Shown here piece after piece: positions 24,879 through 33,789 of a stretch of DNA of 64,000 nucleotides. Origin of the DNA: an uncultured Flavobacterium sp. (GTDB lineage: Bacteria; Bacteroidota; Bacteroidia; Flavobacteriales; Flavobacteriaceae); assembly GCF_951805225.1 (NCBI RefSeq), contig NZ_OX638201.1, forward strand, positions 744,001-808,000, in the 5' to 3' direction. Under the pieces are notes generated by a model that ran no database searches, had not been told where the DNA came from, and saw only the letters and a program-made list of their open reading frames with translations. A program made the translations under genes and the position numbers. Position 1 is the first letter of the stretch; the number at the start of each line of letters is the position of its first letter.

Positions 24879-25268
24879 TTAAACTTTTTCTTTCAAAGCA
24901 ATTGCATCAATATCGCTGTGCGAAACATCGTAAACAGCCTTTCCGTTTTTGATTAGAATAAGTTGTGGAGATTCGTGATAAACATTGAATCTGTTAGCAA
25001 TCTCATTAGAGACATCACGATGCGCAATTAAATCTAAAAAGTAAGCATCTACAGTTTCATTCAAATCAAATTCACGTTCGAATTGTTTCAAAGCCATTCG
25101 ACTAATACTGCATCTTGTACTGTGTTTGAAAATTACAACAGGCTTTTCATTAGATAAAGCTTCAATTTCTGATAATTGAGCTAAATCATTTAATTCTGTC
25201 CAGTTTACATTGCTTTTTGGAGAATCTGTATTCTCTGAATTTCCGAAGATTGAATTTAAAAAACTCAT
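24879..25268 (-). CDS. ytxJ: Bacillithiol-system redox protein YtxJ-like
   Basis: 129 residues, thioredoxin-like fold of the YtxJ/BrxC family (DUF2847). The active-site region is FKHSTRCSISRMALKQFEREF with a single cysteine, followed by YFLDLIAHRDVSNEIANRFNVYHESPQLILIKNGKAVYDVSH, including the cis-Pro loop (ESPQ). Family members are thought to remove bacillithiol from proteins or act as monothiol redoxins. Bacillithiol is made by many Flavobacteria. Single gene, diverging from clpB. Confidence 0.88.
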   Translation of the reverse strand: MSFLNSIFGNSENTDSPKSNVNWTELNDLAQLSEIEALSNEKPVVIFKHSTRCSISRMALKQFEREFDLNETVDAYFLDLIAHRDVSNEIANRFNVYHESPQLILIKNGKAVYDVSHSDIDAIALKEKV

Positions 25269-25475
25269 ATTTTGGCGTGTTTTATGACTTTTTGACGTTA
25301 AAAATGGTTTAAAAACTGATTTTTAGCGACATTTTGTCTGTATTTTTAGTATGGAATATATTTTGAAAGATCTGAAGCAAAGTTATATCATTTAAAGTTA
25401 AAAATTTAATCCAATAAATTGTAATTTTAATGGTATCGAAATTTATAAGTAAAATCAATCATAAATCACATACAT

Positions 25476-28079
25476 ATGAACATAAATAAATTTACAATTA
25501 AGTCGCAGGAAGCCATTCAGCTATCACAGCAATTGGCCCAACGCAACGGACAGCAACAGATAGAAAACGAACACATTTTTAAAGCTATTTTTGAAGTAGA
25601 TGAAAATGTAGCGCCGTTTATTTTGAAAAAGCTGAATGTTAATGTTCCGTTGTTTTTACAAATATTAGACAGTACAATTCAGAGTTTTCCTAAAGTTTCA
25701 GGAGGAGATATTATGCTTTCCAGAGACGCAAACAAAATGCTGAATGAAGCTGAGATTATTGCTCAGAAAATGAACGATGAATATGTTTCTATCGAACATT
25801 TAATTTTGGCAATTTTCGATTCAAAAAGTAAAGTTTCACAAATTTTAAAAGATCAGGGAGTTACAGGAAAAGGGCTTAAAGCTGCTATCGAAGAACTTCG
25901 TAAAGGAGAAAGAGTAACATCGGCTTCAGCTGAAGAAACTTATAATTCCTTAAATAAATACGCTAAAAACTTAAATGAATTAGCACGTACCGGAAAACTA
26001 GATCCAGTTATTGGTCGTGACGAAGAAATCCGTCGTGTACTTCAGATTTTAACGCGTAGAACAAAAAACAATCCAATGTTAGTGGGAGAACCGGGAGTTG
26101 GTAAAACAGCAATTGCCGAAGGTTTAGCTCATAGAATTGTTGATGGCGATGTGCCTGAAAACTTAAAAGATAAAATCGTTTTCTCACTTGATATGGGAGC
26201 ACTTATTGCGGGTGCAAAGTTCAAAGGAGAATTTGAAGAACGTTTAAAATCAGTTGTAAAAGAAGTTACAGCTGCCGAAGGTGATATTGTTCTTTTTATT
26301 GATGAGATTCATACACTTGTTGGTGCAGGTGGAGGTGAAGGCGCAATGGATGCGGCAAATATCCTGAAACCGGCTTTGGCTCGTGGTGAATTGAGAGCGA
26401 TTGGAGCAACGACTTTAGATGAATATCAAAAATATTTTGAGAAAGATAAAGCCTTAGAGCGTCGTTTCCAGAAAGTTTTAATTGATGAACCGGATACAGA
26501 AAGTGCAATTTCTATTTTACGTGGAATCAAAGAAAAGTATGAAACGCATCATAAAGTTCAGATAAAAGATGAGGCAATTATTGCAGCAGTTGAGCTTTCG
26601 CAACGTTATATTACGAATCGTTTTTTACCGGATAAAGCCATCGATTTGATGGACGAAGCAGCTTCGAAACTGCGTATGGAAATCAATTCAAAACCTGAAG
26701 AGTTGGATGTTTTGGATCGTAAAATCATGCAGTTAGAAATTGAGATCGAAGCCATTAAACGTGAAAAAGAAGAAAGTAAACTGAAAATCCTTCGCATGGA
26801 TTTGGCGAATCTTAAAGAAGAACGCAACGAAATCTATGCTAAATGGAAATCTGAAAAAGATGTTGTTGACGGAATTCAGGCTGTAAAATTAGAAATTGAA
26901 GATTTTAAATACGAAGCAGAACGCGCAGAACGTGACGGAGATTATGGAAAAGTAGCTGAAATTCGTTACGGAAAAATAAAAGAAGCGCAAGAACGTCTGG
27001 ACGTTTTACAGAAACAATTGCAAGAATATCAATCCGGTAATTCTTTGATTAAAGAAGAAGTAACGCGTGAAGATATTGCAGAAGTTGTAGCAAAATGGAC
27101 CGGAATTCCAGTGATGAAAATGCTTCAGACAGAAAGAGAAAAACTTTTGCATCTTGAAGACGAATTACACAAACGTGTAGTAGGGCAGGAAGAAGCAATT
27201 GAAGCTGTGAGTGATGCCGTTCGTAGAAGTCGTGCAGGTTTGCAGGATTTGAAAAAACCAGTTGGAACTTTCTTGTTTTTAGGAACAACGGGAGTTGGTA
27301 AAACGGAGCTTGCAAAAGCTTTGGCAGAATATCTTTTTGATGACGAAAATGCAATGACGCGTATCGACATGAGTGAATATCAGGAACGTCACAGTGTGAG
27401 CCGTTTGGTTGGTGCGCCTCCAGGATATGTTGGTTATGACGAAGGTGGTCAATTGACTGAAGCTGTGCGTAGAAAACCGTATTCTGTAATTTTATTAGAC
27501 GAGATCGAAAAAGCGCATCCGGATACATTCAATATTTTATTGCAAGTTTTGGACGAAGGACGTTTGACAGACAACAAAGGTCGTTTGGCCGATTTCAAGA
27601 ATACAATTATCATCATGACATCCAATATGGGAAGTCAGATTATACAAGAGAAATTTGAGAATTTTAAAGGAAGTATCGAATCTGTAACTGAATCTGCAAA
27701 AGTAGAAGTTTTGGGATTATTGAAACAAACTGTACGTCCGGAATTTATAAACCGTATCGACGAGATTGTGATGTTTACGCCTTTAACGGTCGATAATATC
27801 TCTAGAATTGTGAGTTTACAACTTAAGAGCGTTACAAAAATGTTAGCCTTACAAGGTATTACAATGGATGCTACACCAGAAGCGATCAAGTATTTATCAG
27901 GCAAAGGTTATGATCCGCAATTTGGTGCAAGACCTGTAAAACGTGTGGTTCAAAGAGAAGTTTTGAATCAATTGTCGAAAGAGATTTTGGCAGGAAACAT
28001 CACTACAGACAGCATAATTTTGATTGATGCTTTTGATGGACAATTGGTTTTTAGAAACCAAACTCATATAGAGAAATAA
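25476..28079 (+). CDS. clpB: Chaperone ClpB
   Basis: 867 residues, full-length disaggregase of the Hsp100 class, working with DnaK. In order: N-terminal Clp repeat domain (1-145, KFTIKSQEAIQLSQQLAQ), AAA1 with Walker A GEPGVGKT near residue 204 and Walker B LFIDEIHTLVGAG, a long coiled-coil middle domain (about 400-525, rich in Glu/Lys), AAA2 with GTTGVGKT near 603, and the C-terminal D2-small domain ending in FGARPVKRVVQREV. Start ATG at 25476 as in orthologues. I see no clear heat-shock promoter; terminator follows. Confidence 0.96.
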   Translation: MNINKFTIKSQEAIQLSQQLAQRNGQQQIENEHIFKAIFEVDENVAPFILKKLNVNVPLFLQILDSTIQSFPKVSGGDIMLSRDANKMLNEAEIIAQKMNDEYVSIEHLILAIFDSKSKVSQILKDQGVTGKGLKAAIEELRKGERVTSASAEETYNSLNKYAKNLNELARTGKLDPVIGRDEEIRRVLQILTRRTKNNPMLVGEPGVGKTAIAEGLAHRIVDGDVPENLKDKIVFSLDMGALIAGAKFKGEFEERLKSVVKEVTAAEGDIVLFIDEIHTLVGAGGGEGAMDAANILKPALARGELRAIGATTLDEYQKYFEKDKALERRFQKVLIDEPDTESAISILRGIKEKYETHHKVQIKDEAIIAAVELSQRYITNRFLPDKAIDLMDEAASKLRMEINSKPEELDVLDRKIMQLEIEIEAIKREKEESKLKILRMDLANLKEERNEIYAKWKSEKDVVDGIQAVKLEIEDFKYEAERAERDGDYGKVAEIRYGKIKEAQERLDVLQKQLQEYQSGNSLIKEEVTREDIAEVVAKWTGIPVMKMLQTEREKLLHLEDELHKRVVGQEEAIEAVSDAVRRSRAGLQDLKKPVGTFLFLGTTGVGKTELAKALAEYLFDDENAMTRIDMSEYQERHSVSRLVGAPPGYVGYDEGGQLTEAVRRKPYSVILLDEIEKAHPDTFNILLQVLDEGRLTDNKGRLADFKNTIIIMTSNMGSQIIQEKFENFKGSIESVTESAKVEVLGLLKQTVRPEFINRIDEIVMFTPLTVDNISRIVSLQLKSVTKMLALQGITMDATPEAIKYLSGKGYDPQFGARPVKRVVQREVLNQLSKEILAGNITTDSIILIDAFDGQLVFRNQTHIEK

Positions 28080-28120
28080 TTTAATGTTTAGACGTGATAT
28101 ATGCGTCTTTATAATCTAAT

Positions 28121-28156
28121 AAAAACACCATTCGTTGCGGCGAATGGTGTTTTTTT
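28121..28156 (+). terminator. clpB terminator
   Basis: AAAAACACCATTCG (28121-28134) and CGAATGGTGTTTTTT (28141-28155), ending in T residues. A weaker AGACG/CGTCT stem lies just before it (28090-28108). Confidence 0.85.
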
Positions 28157-28295
28157 ATGCTTAAAAGCGATCTAAAAATCGGAAATAATATAACTTTTTT
28201 TAAAAGTAATATAAAATAATCCCAAATAAAGTCTTGACCTTTACAATACTGATTTAACGATCAATCAAAAGAAATATAACCTTAATTACAAAACG

Positions 28296-28415
28296 ATGAA
28301 CAATATTTTTAGAGGATTAATAGCAGGTTACGGCGCCAAGAAATTAGGCGGAGGATGTTTTGGAACTATTTTAGTTTTCATAATTATTTGGGTGCTTTTA
28401 GGACAATGCAGTTAA
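28296..28415 (+). CDS. Small 39-residue membrane peptide
   Basis: Frame of 40 codons: MNNIFRGLIAGYGAKKLGGG at the start, then CFGTILVFIIIWVLLGQCS, a single hydrophobic span closing the protein. Gly-Cys and Cys-Ser flank the span. It lies between clpB and the DUF808 gene, same direction, in a 460-base gap, after an AT-rich spacer. The composition (amphipathic start, clear membrane segment, no rare-codon excess) looks coding; I do not recognise a family. Function unknown. Confidence 0.6.
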   Translation: MNNIFRGLIAGYGAKKLGGGCFGTILVFIIIWVLLGQCS

Positions 28416-28538
28416 TTTTTAGTTAGAAAAATCAACAAAAAAGCCTTAGATTAGCATTAATAAATAACCAAACTAACGAATTATACTGAATACTAAAAGT
28501 CAGTTAATTACGAAGTTTTTTAAAATTAAAAAAGTATA

Positions 28539-29429
28539 ATGGCATCAGGTTTTTTCGTACTATTAGACGATATCGCAGCAATTATGGATGATGTTGCAGT
28601 AATGAGTAAAGTTGCAGCAAAAAAAACAGCAGGTATTTTGGGAGATGATTTAGCAGTAAATGCTGAAAAAGCTTCAGGATTTGCCTCATCCAGAGAACTT
28701 CCGGTATTATGGGCAATCAGCAAAGGTTCACTTCTTAATAAAGTAATCATTTTGCCGATCGCGTTTTTATTAAGTGCATTTTTCCCTATTGCAATCATTG
28801 TAATCTTAGTACTTGGTGGACTTTTTCTGGCTTATGAAGGAGCAGAAAAAATCTACGAATTTGTATTCCCACACGAACACGAAAAGTCAGAAGGAATTAC
28901 TGATGAAGTTTTAACTGAAGAACAAATTCTCGAGGCTGAAAAAGGAAAAGTAAAATCAGCAATCGTAACTGATTTTATCCTTTCTGTAGAAATCGTAATT
29001 ATCGCCCTTGGAACCGTAATTGGCAAACCAATTGCGCAACAAATCGTAGTAGTTTCAATAATTGCCGTAATTGCAACAATTGGAGTTTATGGAATCGTTG
29101 CACTTATCGTGAGAATGGACGAAGCTGGATTTAAACTAATCCAAATCAGCAAAAAAGATAAAAGTGTATTAAAATTTATCGGAAACATATTGGTTAAAGC
29201 GCTTCCATTAGTGATTAAAAGTTTGACCGTTATTGGTACAATCGCATTGCTTTTGGTTGCTGGTGGAATATTCGTGCATTACATTCCGTTTTTCCATCAT
29301 TACGTTCCGCAATTGCCGTTACCTTCAATTATAAAAGAATTTGTGATTGGTCTTGCTTTAGGACTTGTGGTTTTGGCAATCGTAAATCTTATCAAAAAGA
29401 TACTTCCAAAGAAAGCTTCAGCAGAGTAA
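28539..29429 (+). CDS. DUF808 (YedI-like) inner membrane protein
   Basis: 296 residues, matching the DUF808 family: MASGFFVLLDDIAAIMDDVAVMSKVAAKKTAGILGDDLAVNAE at the N terminus, then SRELPVLWAISKGSLLNKVIILP and several membrane spans (about 70-90, 155-205, 228-250, 265-290). Members are conserved inner membrane proteins of unknown function. Own terminator downstream. Confidence 0.88.
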   Translation: MASGFFVLLDDIAAIMDDVAVMSKVAAKKTAGILGDDLAVNAEKASGFASSRELPVLWAISKGSLLNKVIILPIAFLLSAFFPIAIIVILVLGGLFLAYEGAEKIYEFVFPHEHEKSEGITDEVLTEEQILEAEKGKVKSAIVTDFILSVEIVIIALGTVIGKPIAQQIVVVSIIAVIATIGVYGIVALIVRMDEAGFKLIQISKKDKSVLKFIGNILVKALPLVIKSLTVIGTIALLLVAGGIFVHYIPFFHHYVPQLPLPSIIKEFVIGLALGLVVLAIVNLIKKILPKKASAE

Positions 29430-29448
29430 GCTCATTATAAATTATCAA

Positions 29449-29480
29449 GAAACACCATTCGAAAGAGTGGTGTTTTTTTT
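29449..29480 (+). terminator. Terminator of the DUF808 gene
   Basis: AACACCATTC and GAGTGGTGTT around a 4-base loop (about 29451-29474), followed by eight T residues. Confidence 0.8.
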
Positions 29481-29761
29481 TGGAGCAAAATAATCAGTTA
29501 CAAAAGACCACTGGTCCCGTCATCCACTATATCTTTTTTTCCGTAAAAAAGCGAAAAAAAAGGATGCCGTTTCTACCGGGGCTATACGAGAATTTTTATT
29601 TTTCATAAGAAATAACTGTAGTTGCGTAAAATTTTTTAAACAAATAATCTTTTGATTTACAATGGTTTAATTGTTTCTGTTGTTTTTTTAACATTTGGGC
29701 AAAGCAACCAAAGCAACCTATCTGCATCTTCATAGTAATTAACAATTAATTATAATTTTAT
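29481..29761. other. Intergenic stretch with no gene seen
   Basis: AT-rich. It contains an A-run flanked by a C/G-rich patch near 29510-29590 that looks like decayed repeat sequence (GGATGCCGTTTCTACCGGGG). No open frame of interest and no TAnnTTTG match that I would trust. Confidence 0.4.
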
Positions 29762-30172
29762 ATGAAAAATTTTAAACTTAAATCAGTTTTAGTAGTATTA
29801 TTTTTAGGAATGGCATTTACTTCATGCAGTAACGACGATGACAAGACTCCACCGGCACCAACTACAAAAATTTCTTTTGCATCTGCAGTTACAGGACCAA
29901 CAACAGGAAAAGTAAATGACGAACTAAGCTTTGAGGTAACTTATACTCCTGAAACTGCTTGTGGTGTATTTAGCAAATTTACAGAAGTGTCAATTGGTGC
30001 AGTAAAAGGATTTGGAGTTGAAGTTAAATATCCAGCAGAAGTTTGTACATTACAAACTCCACAACCTCAAAAAGCGGTTTACAAATTTAAAGCAACTGCA
30101 AAAGGAACTTTCGAATTTAAATTCCAAAAATCAGCAACTGAATTCATAACTCAAAAAGTAGTTATAGATTAA
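29762..30172 (+). CDS. Small lipoprotein with beta-rich domain
   Basis: 136 residues. Lipoprotein signal ending FTSCSNDDDK, where the acidic residues after the Cys match the surface-export signal described in Flavobacteria and Bacteroides. The mature part (TTGKVNDELSFEVTYTP..., YKFKATAKGTFEFKFQKSA) reads as one Ig-like or GOLD-like beta-sandwich with two cysteines (about 62 and 91) that may form a disulfide. No specific family recognised. Monocistronic. Confidence 0.72.
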   Translation: MKNFKLKSVLVVLFLGMAFTSCSNDDDKTPPAPTTKISFASAVTGPTTGKVNDELSFEVTYTPETACGVFSKFTEVSIGAVKGFGVEVKYPAEVCTLQTPQPQKAVYKFKATAKGTFEFKFQKSATEFITQKVVID

Positions 30173-30203
30173 TTCTTTTTTAGTCGATAAATTTTTAGGT
30201 TAG

Positions 30204-30258
30204 AAACCATTTTACAGATATTTAAATTTTTTAAATTGATGTAAGATGGTTTTTTTTA
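30204..30258 (+). terminator. Terminator-like stem after the lipoprotein gene
   Basis: AAACCATTTTACA (30204-30216) and TGTAAGATGGTTT (30240-30252), with a 23-base AT loop containing its own ATTTAAA/TTTAAAT stem; T-run follows. Confidence 0.7.
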
Positions 30259-30337
30259 TTTGAAGATAATTGTAAGAATTATAGTTTTTTATATTTTATA
30301 ATTTAATTGATATGAAATAGATATGAGTTTTTATTCT

Positions 30338-30345
30338 TACATTTG
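30338..30345 (+). promoter_or_regulatory. -7 box for the small-gene cluster
   Basis: TACATTTG, 21 bases before the ATG at 30367. No convincing TTTG at the usual distance. Confidence 0.45.
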
Positions 30346-30366
30346 CATTATAATTCAAAAACAGCC

Positions 30367-30480
30367 ATGCAAAAAACTATAATCATAAAACCAAATGCTA
30401 AAACAGTTTCTGTTTTGAAGAAATTGGTAGATTTAAAAGAAGAACATCGTAAAGAAGTTATATCAAGATTAAAAAAGTAA
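30367..30480 (+). CDS. 37-residue antitoxin-like peptide
   Basis: MQKTIIIKPNAKTVSVLKKL, then VDLKEEHRKEVISRLKK: one short beta strand (TIIIKP) and a strongly charged helix. The start resembles the N terminus of small Bacteroidota antitoxins, but the protein is much shorter. A good -7 box lies just upstream and the next gene follows after 12 bases, so it heads a small operon. Identity uncertain. Confidence 0.5.
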   Translation: MQKTIIIKPNAKTVSVLKKLVDLKEEHRKEVISRLKK

Positions 30481-30492
30481 AGTTATTTCTTT

Positions 30493-30966
30493 ATGTATCA
30501 ATATATTTTAAAAGAGGGTCGTGACCCTCTTTTTTATTTTAGTACAAAATATGGTTTAAGATATTTTGTAACCTTTCGGAAAATGAATTTTGATAATGTC
30601 TTTTTTGAAAATTTATATTCTGTAGATTTTGGAGAAACCAATAATCAGAAATTTTTTAATGATCCCGAAATAGAAATAACAATTACAGCTATTATAAATG
30701 ATTTTCTACATAAAAATCCTGAGCTAATATTATATTATGTTTGTGATAGTGTCGATCTTAAACAAGATTTTAGAAAAAAACTATTTGATAAATGGTACGC
30801 AAAAACGGAAAGAGATGAGTTTTCTAAAATTAATTTTCAATATCCAATTCCAGAGGAAAATATGAATTATCATTTAGGGTTTATTTTCAAAACTGAATTT
30901 CATGAACTTGAAGACATTCTTGAAAAAGTAAATTTAAAATTAGAGGAATTTGCAAATTTAAAATAA
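30493..30966 (+). CDS. Hypothetical protein, DUF6169-like
   Basis: 157 residues, soluble. Features: FSTKYGLRYFVTFRKMN, FNDPEIEITITAIINDFLHKNPELILYYVCDSVDLKQDFRKKLFDKWYA, and GFIFKTEFHELEDILEKV. The Y.V.CDs.D.Kq..R..LF..W pattern agrees with DUF6169, a Bacteroidota family of unknown function often found in small defence- or toxin-like loci; this is from memory and unverified. Lies 12 bases after the 37-residue gene and 30 bases before the 61-residue gene. Confidence 0.6.
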   Translation: MYQYILKEGRDPLFYFSTKYGLRYFVTFRKMNFDNVFFENLYSVDFGETNNQKFFNDPEIEITITAIINDFLHKNPELILYYVCDSVDLKQDFRKKLFDKWYAKTERDEFSKINFQYPIPEENMNYHLGFIFKTEFHELEDILEKVNLKLEEFANLK

Positions 30967-30996
30967 GTTCAACTTCTCTTTTAAAAACACATACAC

Positions 30997-31182
30997 ATGA
31001 AAGAAGCCAATCATAAACATAATAATCAATTTTTGAATAGTGATATTGCGGGTTTTACAATTACGGGAATACCAATAGATATTGCGACTTATAAAAAAGA
31101 CATTGTTCGTGCTGAAAATCAAATTAAAAATGGAGAAATAATTTCGGATGAAGATTTAGTGAGAGAATCGGAAGATTGGTAA
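30997..31182 (+). CDS. 61-residue antitoxin-like protein
   Basis: Polar N terminus, then GIPIDIATYKKDIVRAENQI and NGEIISDEDLVRESEDW. The closing pattern (A..qI..G.iIS.EDL..Es..W) is like the C-terminal part of small antitoxins such as the ones paired with RelE-type toxins. No toxin-like gene follows: the 120 bases to aguB hold only a 20-codon frame (31211-31273). Either an orphan antitoxin or an unrelated small protein. Confidence 0.55.
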   Translation: MKEANHKHNNQFLNSDIAGFTITGIPIDIATYKKDIVRAENQIKNGEIISDEDLVRESEDW

Positions 31183-31257
31183 TTTTTAATTTTTTATTAG
31201 AAAAACGATTATGTGGAGTTTGGTAATAAAACTTCAGAAGCTCCTGAGGAAACGTGT

Positions 31258-31288
31258 TTTGAAATCCTTCTAAAAATTACTATTTTTG
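31258..31288 (+). promoter_or_regulatory. Promoter of aguB
   Basis: TTTG (31258-31261), 19 bases, TATTTTTG (31281-31288): near-perfect Bacteroidota consensus. Confidence 0.7.
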
Positions 31289-31306
31289 CACTCTAAATTT
31301 TATGTC

Positions 31307-32194
31307 ATGCCGAAAAGAAAATATAAAATCGCCGTTATTCAGTTAAATCTAAATGATGTTGCCGAAAATAATCTAAAAAAATGTATTAGTTGGGTAAAAG
31401 ATGCTGCCAATAAAGGTGCAGAAGTTATCTTACTTCCAGAATTATATAGCAGTCATTATTTTTGTCAAAGTGAAGATGTAGATAATTTTGCTTTAGCAGA
31501 ACCACTTTACAGTACTTCGTTTGTTGCTTTTAGTGCTTTGGCAAAAGAATTAGGAGTAGTAATTATTGTTCCTTTTTTCGAAAAAAGAATGGCTGGAATC
31601 TATCACAATAGTGCATACATTATTGATACTGATGGAACAGAAGCTGGTTTATACCGTAAAATGCATATTCCGGATGATCCACATTTCTACGAAAAATTCT
31701 ACTTTACTCCGGGAGATTTAGGATTTCAGGCAATTGAAACTAAAAAAGGAAAAATTGGAACTTTAATTTGTTGGGATCAATGGTATCCTGAAGCAGCTCG
31801 TATTACGGCTTTAAAAGGTGCCGAAGTATTGTTTTATCCAACAGCAATTGGTTGGCATCCAAAAGAAAAAGAACAATACGGAGAAAACCAATATGGCGCG
31901 TGGATGAACGTTATGAAAGGTCACGCTGTTGCAAATGGAGTTTTTGTTGCCGCTGCAAACAGAATTGGTTTAGAAAAATATATTGAAGGAACAGAAGGAA
32001 TTCAGTTTTGGGGAGCTTCGTTTATTGCAGGTCCGCAAGGTGAAATTTTAGCTCAGGCTTCTCACGATCAGGAAGAAATTCTAATTGCTGAAGTTGATTT
32101 GGATTTACAAGAAAATGTGCGTCAAAATTGGCCATTTTTCAGAGACAGAAGAATCGATGCTTTTGGAGATATTACAAAAAGAGCAATAGACTAA
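31307..32194 (+). CDS. aguB: N-carbamoylputrescine amidohydrolase
   Basis: 295 residues from the ATG at 31307; an in-frame TTG at 31286 overlaps the -7 box and cannot be the start. Nitrilase superfamily triad Glu45 (LLPELYS), Lys118 (YRKMHIPDDP) and Cys155 (LICWDQWYPE) is intact, and the context of each matches the carbamoylputrescine branch. It converts N-carbamoylputrescine to putrescine, CO2 and ammonia. Its pathway partner aguA lies 3.3 kb downstream, on the same strand, with two unrelated minus-strand genes between. Confidence 0.92.
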   Translation: MPKRKYKIAVIQLNLNDVAENNLKKCISWVKDAANKGAEVILLPELYSSHYFCQSEDVDNFALAEPLYSTSFVAFSALAKELGVVIIVPFFEKRMAGIYHNSAYIIDTDGTEAGLYRKMHIPDDPHFYEKFYFTPGDLGFQAIETKKGKIGTLICWDQWYPEAARITALKGAEVLFYPTAIGWHPKEKEQYGENQYGAWMNVMKGHAVANGVFVAAANRIGLEKYIEGTEGIQFWGASFIAGPQGEILAQASHDQEEILIAEVDLDLQENVRQNWPFFRDRRIDAFGDITKRAID

Positions 32195-32214
32195 TTAAGT
32201 CAATTTATAGATAC

Positions 32215-32248
32215 AAAAAGGACGAAGTTAATATTTCGTCCTTTTTTA
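32215..32248 (+). terminator. aguB terminator
   Basis: AAAAAGGACGAA (32215-32226) and TTCGTCCTTTTTT (32235-32247). Confidence 0.85.
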
Positions 32249-32265
32249 TTTTTCTTAAAAGCAAA

Positions 32266-32301
32266 AAAAATCCGCTTCAGAATATTCCGAAGCGGATTTT
32301 T
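32266..32301 (-). terminator. Terminator of the OmpA family gene
   Basis: AAAAATCCGCTTC (32266-32278) and GAAGCGGATTTTT (32289-32301); on the minus strand it ends in a run of T residues, 18 bases after the stop codon. Confidence 0.8.
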
Positions 32302-32319
32302 AACAATATATAATTAAGA

Positions 32320-33585
32320 TTATTTTACTTGGAAAGTAACTCTTCTCACGATTTGACGCGCTTCTTTAGAATTTTTATTCACAGAAGTGTCTTCACCATT
32401 CGCAATTACATTCAATCTTGAAGCATCAATTCCAGCATTTGTTGCTACTTTTTTCACAGCTTCAGCTCTTTTTCTTGATAATTCAGTATTGTAACTAGAA
32501 TTTCCAATTTCGTCAGCATAACCAATAATATCTGCAGTTTTACCAGGATTATTTTTCAAGTATTTCACTAAGAAATCAACACCGGATAACGAAGCATTCG
32601 TTGGTTTTGAAGAATTAAAATCAAAATAAACATTTACATACCCGCCGTTAATCAATTCTTCAACAGTATTGTTTGTCGCGCCTTCGCCGCTTTTTTTAGC
32701 ATAAGTTTTATCTAAGTAACTTTCTAATTCATCCGGAACCCCATTTTGATTCGTATCAATAGATTGTCCTTTTGTATTAACAGCAACTCCAGAAATAGTA
32801 TTTGGTTCTAAATCATACAAATCAGCAACACCATCTTTGTCAGTATCAATTAGATTTGTTTCAATTGTAGTAACTCTGTCTTCCAATTTATTTAATCTTT
32901 CATTCTCTTCTGAATACCAATCAGCATGTTTTTCATTTTTACCTAAGTAGAAAGTCAAACCAACAGAAGCGTTTAATAATACACCTTCTAATGAAGTATT
33001 AGTAGGAACTCCATGTCCGTCAAAGTTATGGTTTTGTCTTCCGTTAATAATTCCCGTTAAATCTCCGGTTAAAGCCACTCTATTGCTTAATCTAACTTGT
33101 CCTGTTAATCCCATGATTCCGTGAGCCATGTAGTCTTTTCCGTCAAAACCGTCGTCGTTACTCAATTGCGAAACACCAAAACCACCATGCGCTAATAAAC
33201 CAAAAGTGTTCGTCCATGTTTCAAAGTTCAACGCTCTACCAAGGTTAACAACCCCTTGTAAACTTGCTCTGTAGTATTTGCTATCGAACTCAGGCGTGTC
33301 ATTGCGTTCCTGAAGTTGATCATAACCAACATCCAATTTCAATCCAAATTTTGGATTAAACATATATCTCACACCTAAATCTGTGTGAAAAAGACCAAGG
33401 GTTTCGCTAGAATAACCAGGAGTCATTGCTCTAACGGGTTTGTTTACACCACCATTTAATTCGATAGACCATCTATTGTAGGCAGGAGCGTCAATTGAAG
33501 GTTGATTTGAGGTAGTAGCCATATTTTGTGCATTTGCTGCAAAGGATAGTAATACGAGGGATACGGAAGCTAATTTCTTTTTCAT
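32320..33585 (-). CDS. OmpA family outer membrane protein
   Basis: 421 residues. Signal peptide ending FAANAQ. Residues about 35-215 form an N-terminal beta-barrel with aromatic-rich strands; about 225-290 contain calcium-binding thrombospondin type 3 repeats (DTDKDGVADLYDLEPNT, DTNQNGVPDELE); about 310-421 are the OmpA peptidoglycan-binding domain (VYFDFNSSKPTNAS, IIGYADEIGNSSYNTELSRKRAEAV). Links the outer membrane to peptidoglycan; typical of the abundant OmpA-like porins of Flavobacteria. Confidence 0.93.
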   Translation of the reverse strand: MKKKLASVSLVLLSFAANAQNMATTSNQPSIDAPAYNRWSIELNGGVNKPVRAMTPGYSSETLGLFHTDLGVRYMFNPKFGLKLDVGYDQLQERNDTPEFDSKYYRASLQGVVNLGRALNFETWTNTFGLLAHGGFGVSQLSNDDGFDGKDYMAHGIMGLTGQVRLSNRVALTGDLTGIINGRQNHNFDGHGVPTNTSLEGVLLNASVGLTFYLGKNEKHADWYSEENERLNKLEDRVTTIETNLIDTDKDGVADLYDLEPNTISGVAVNTKGQSIDTNQNGVPDELESYLDKTYAKKSGEGATNNTVEELINGGYVNVYFDFNSSKPTNASLSGVDFLVKYLKNNPGKTADIIGYADEIGNSSYNTELSRKRAEAVKKVATNAGIDASRLNVIANGEDTSVNKNSKEARQIVRRVTFQVK

Positions 33586-33732
33586 GATATCTAATATTTA
33601 ATTCGGTTTTTATTTTAAACTCATGACAAAATTATGCGACACATTTTAGAATGCGTTCTATAGGCTCTTACATAATTCCCATCTTTTGGCTTTTAATTAT
33701 GTAAATAAGTTAAAATAAGCACAATAAAAGAC

Positions 33733-33770
33733 GAAAAAAAAAGGATAAAACTAATGTTTTACCCTTTTTT
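33733..33770 (-). terminator. Terminator of the choice-of-anchor I gene
   Basis: A/G-rich arm AAAAAGGATAAAAC and its partner GTTTTACCCTTTTT with one mismatch and a 4-base loop; 20 bases after the minus-strand stop at 33790. Confidence 0.65.
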
Positions 33771-33789
33771 GTAATTATGAATGTGAAAA

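Noticed and set aside
27049..27528. 159-codon frame antisense to clpB
   Set aside because: Shadow of a strongly conserved gene; its product has no recognisable features.
31211..31273. 20-codon frame (MWSLVIKLQK...) before aguB
   Set aside because: Considered as a remnant of a toxin gene, but the length is too short and no toxin motif is visible.
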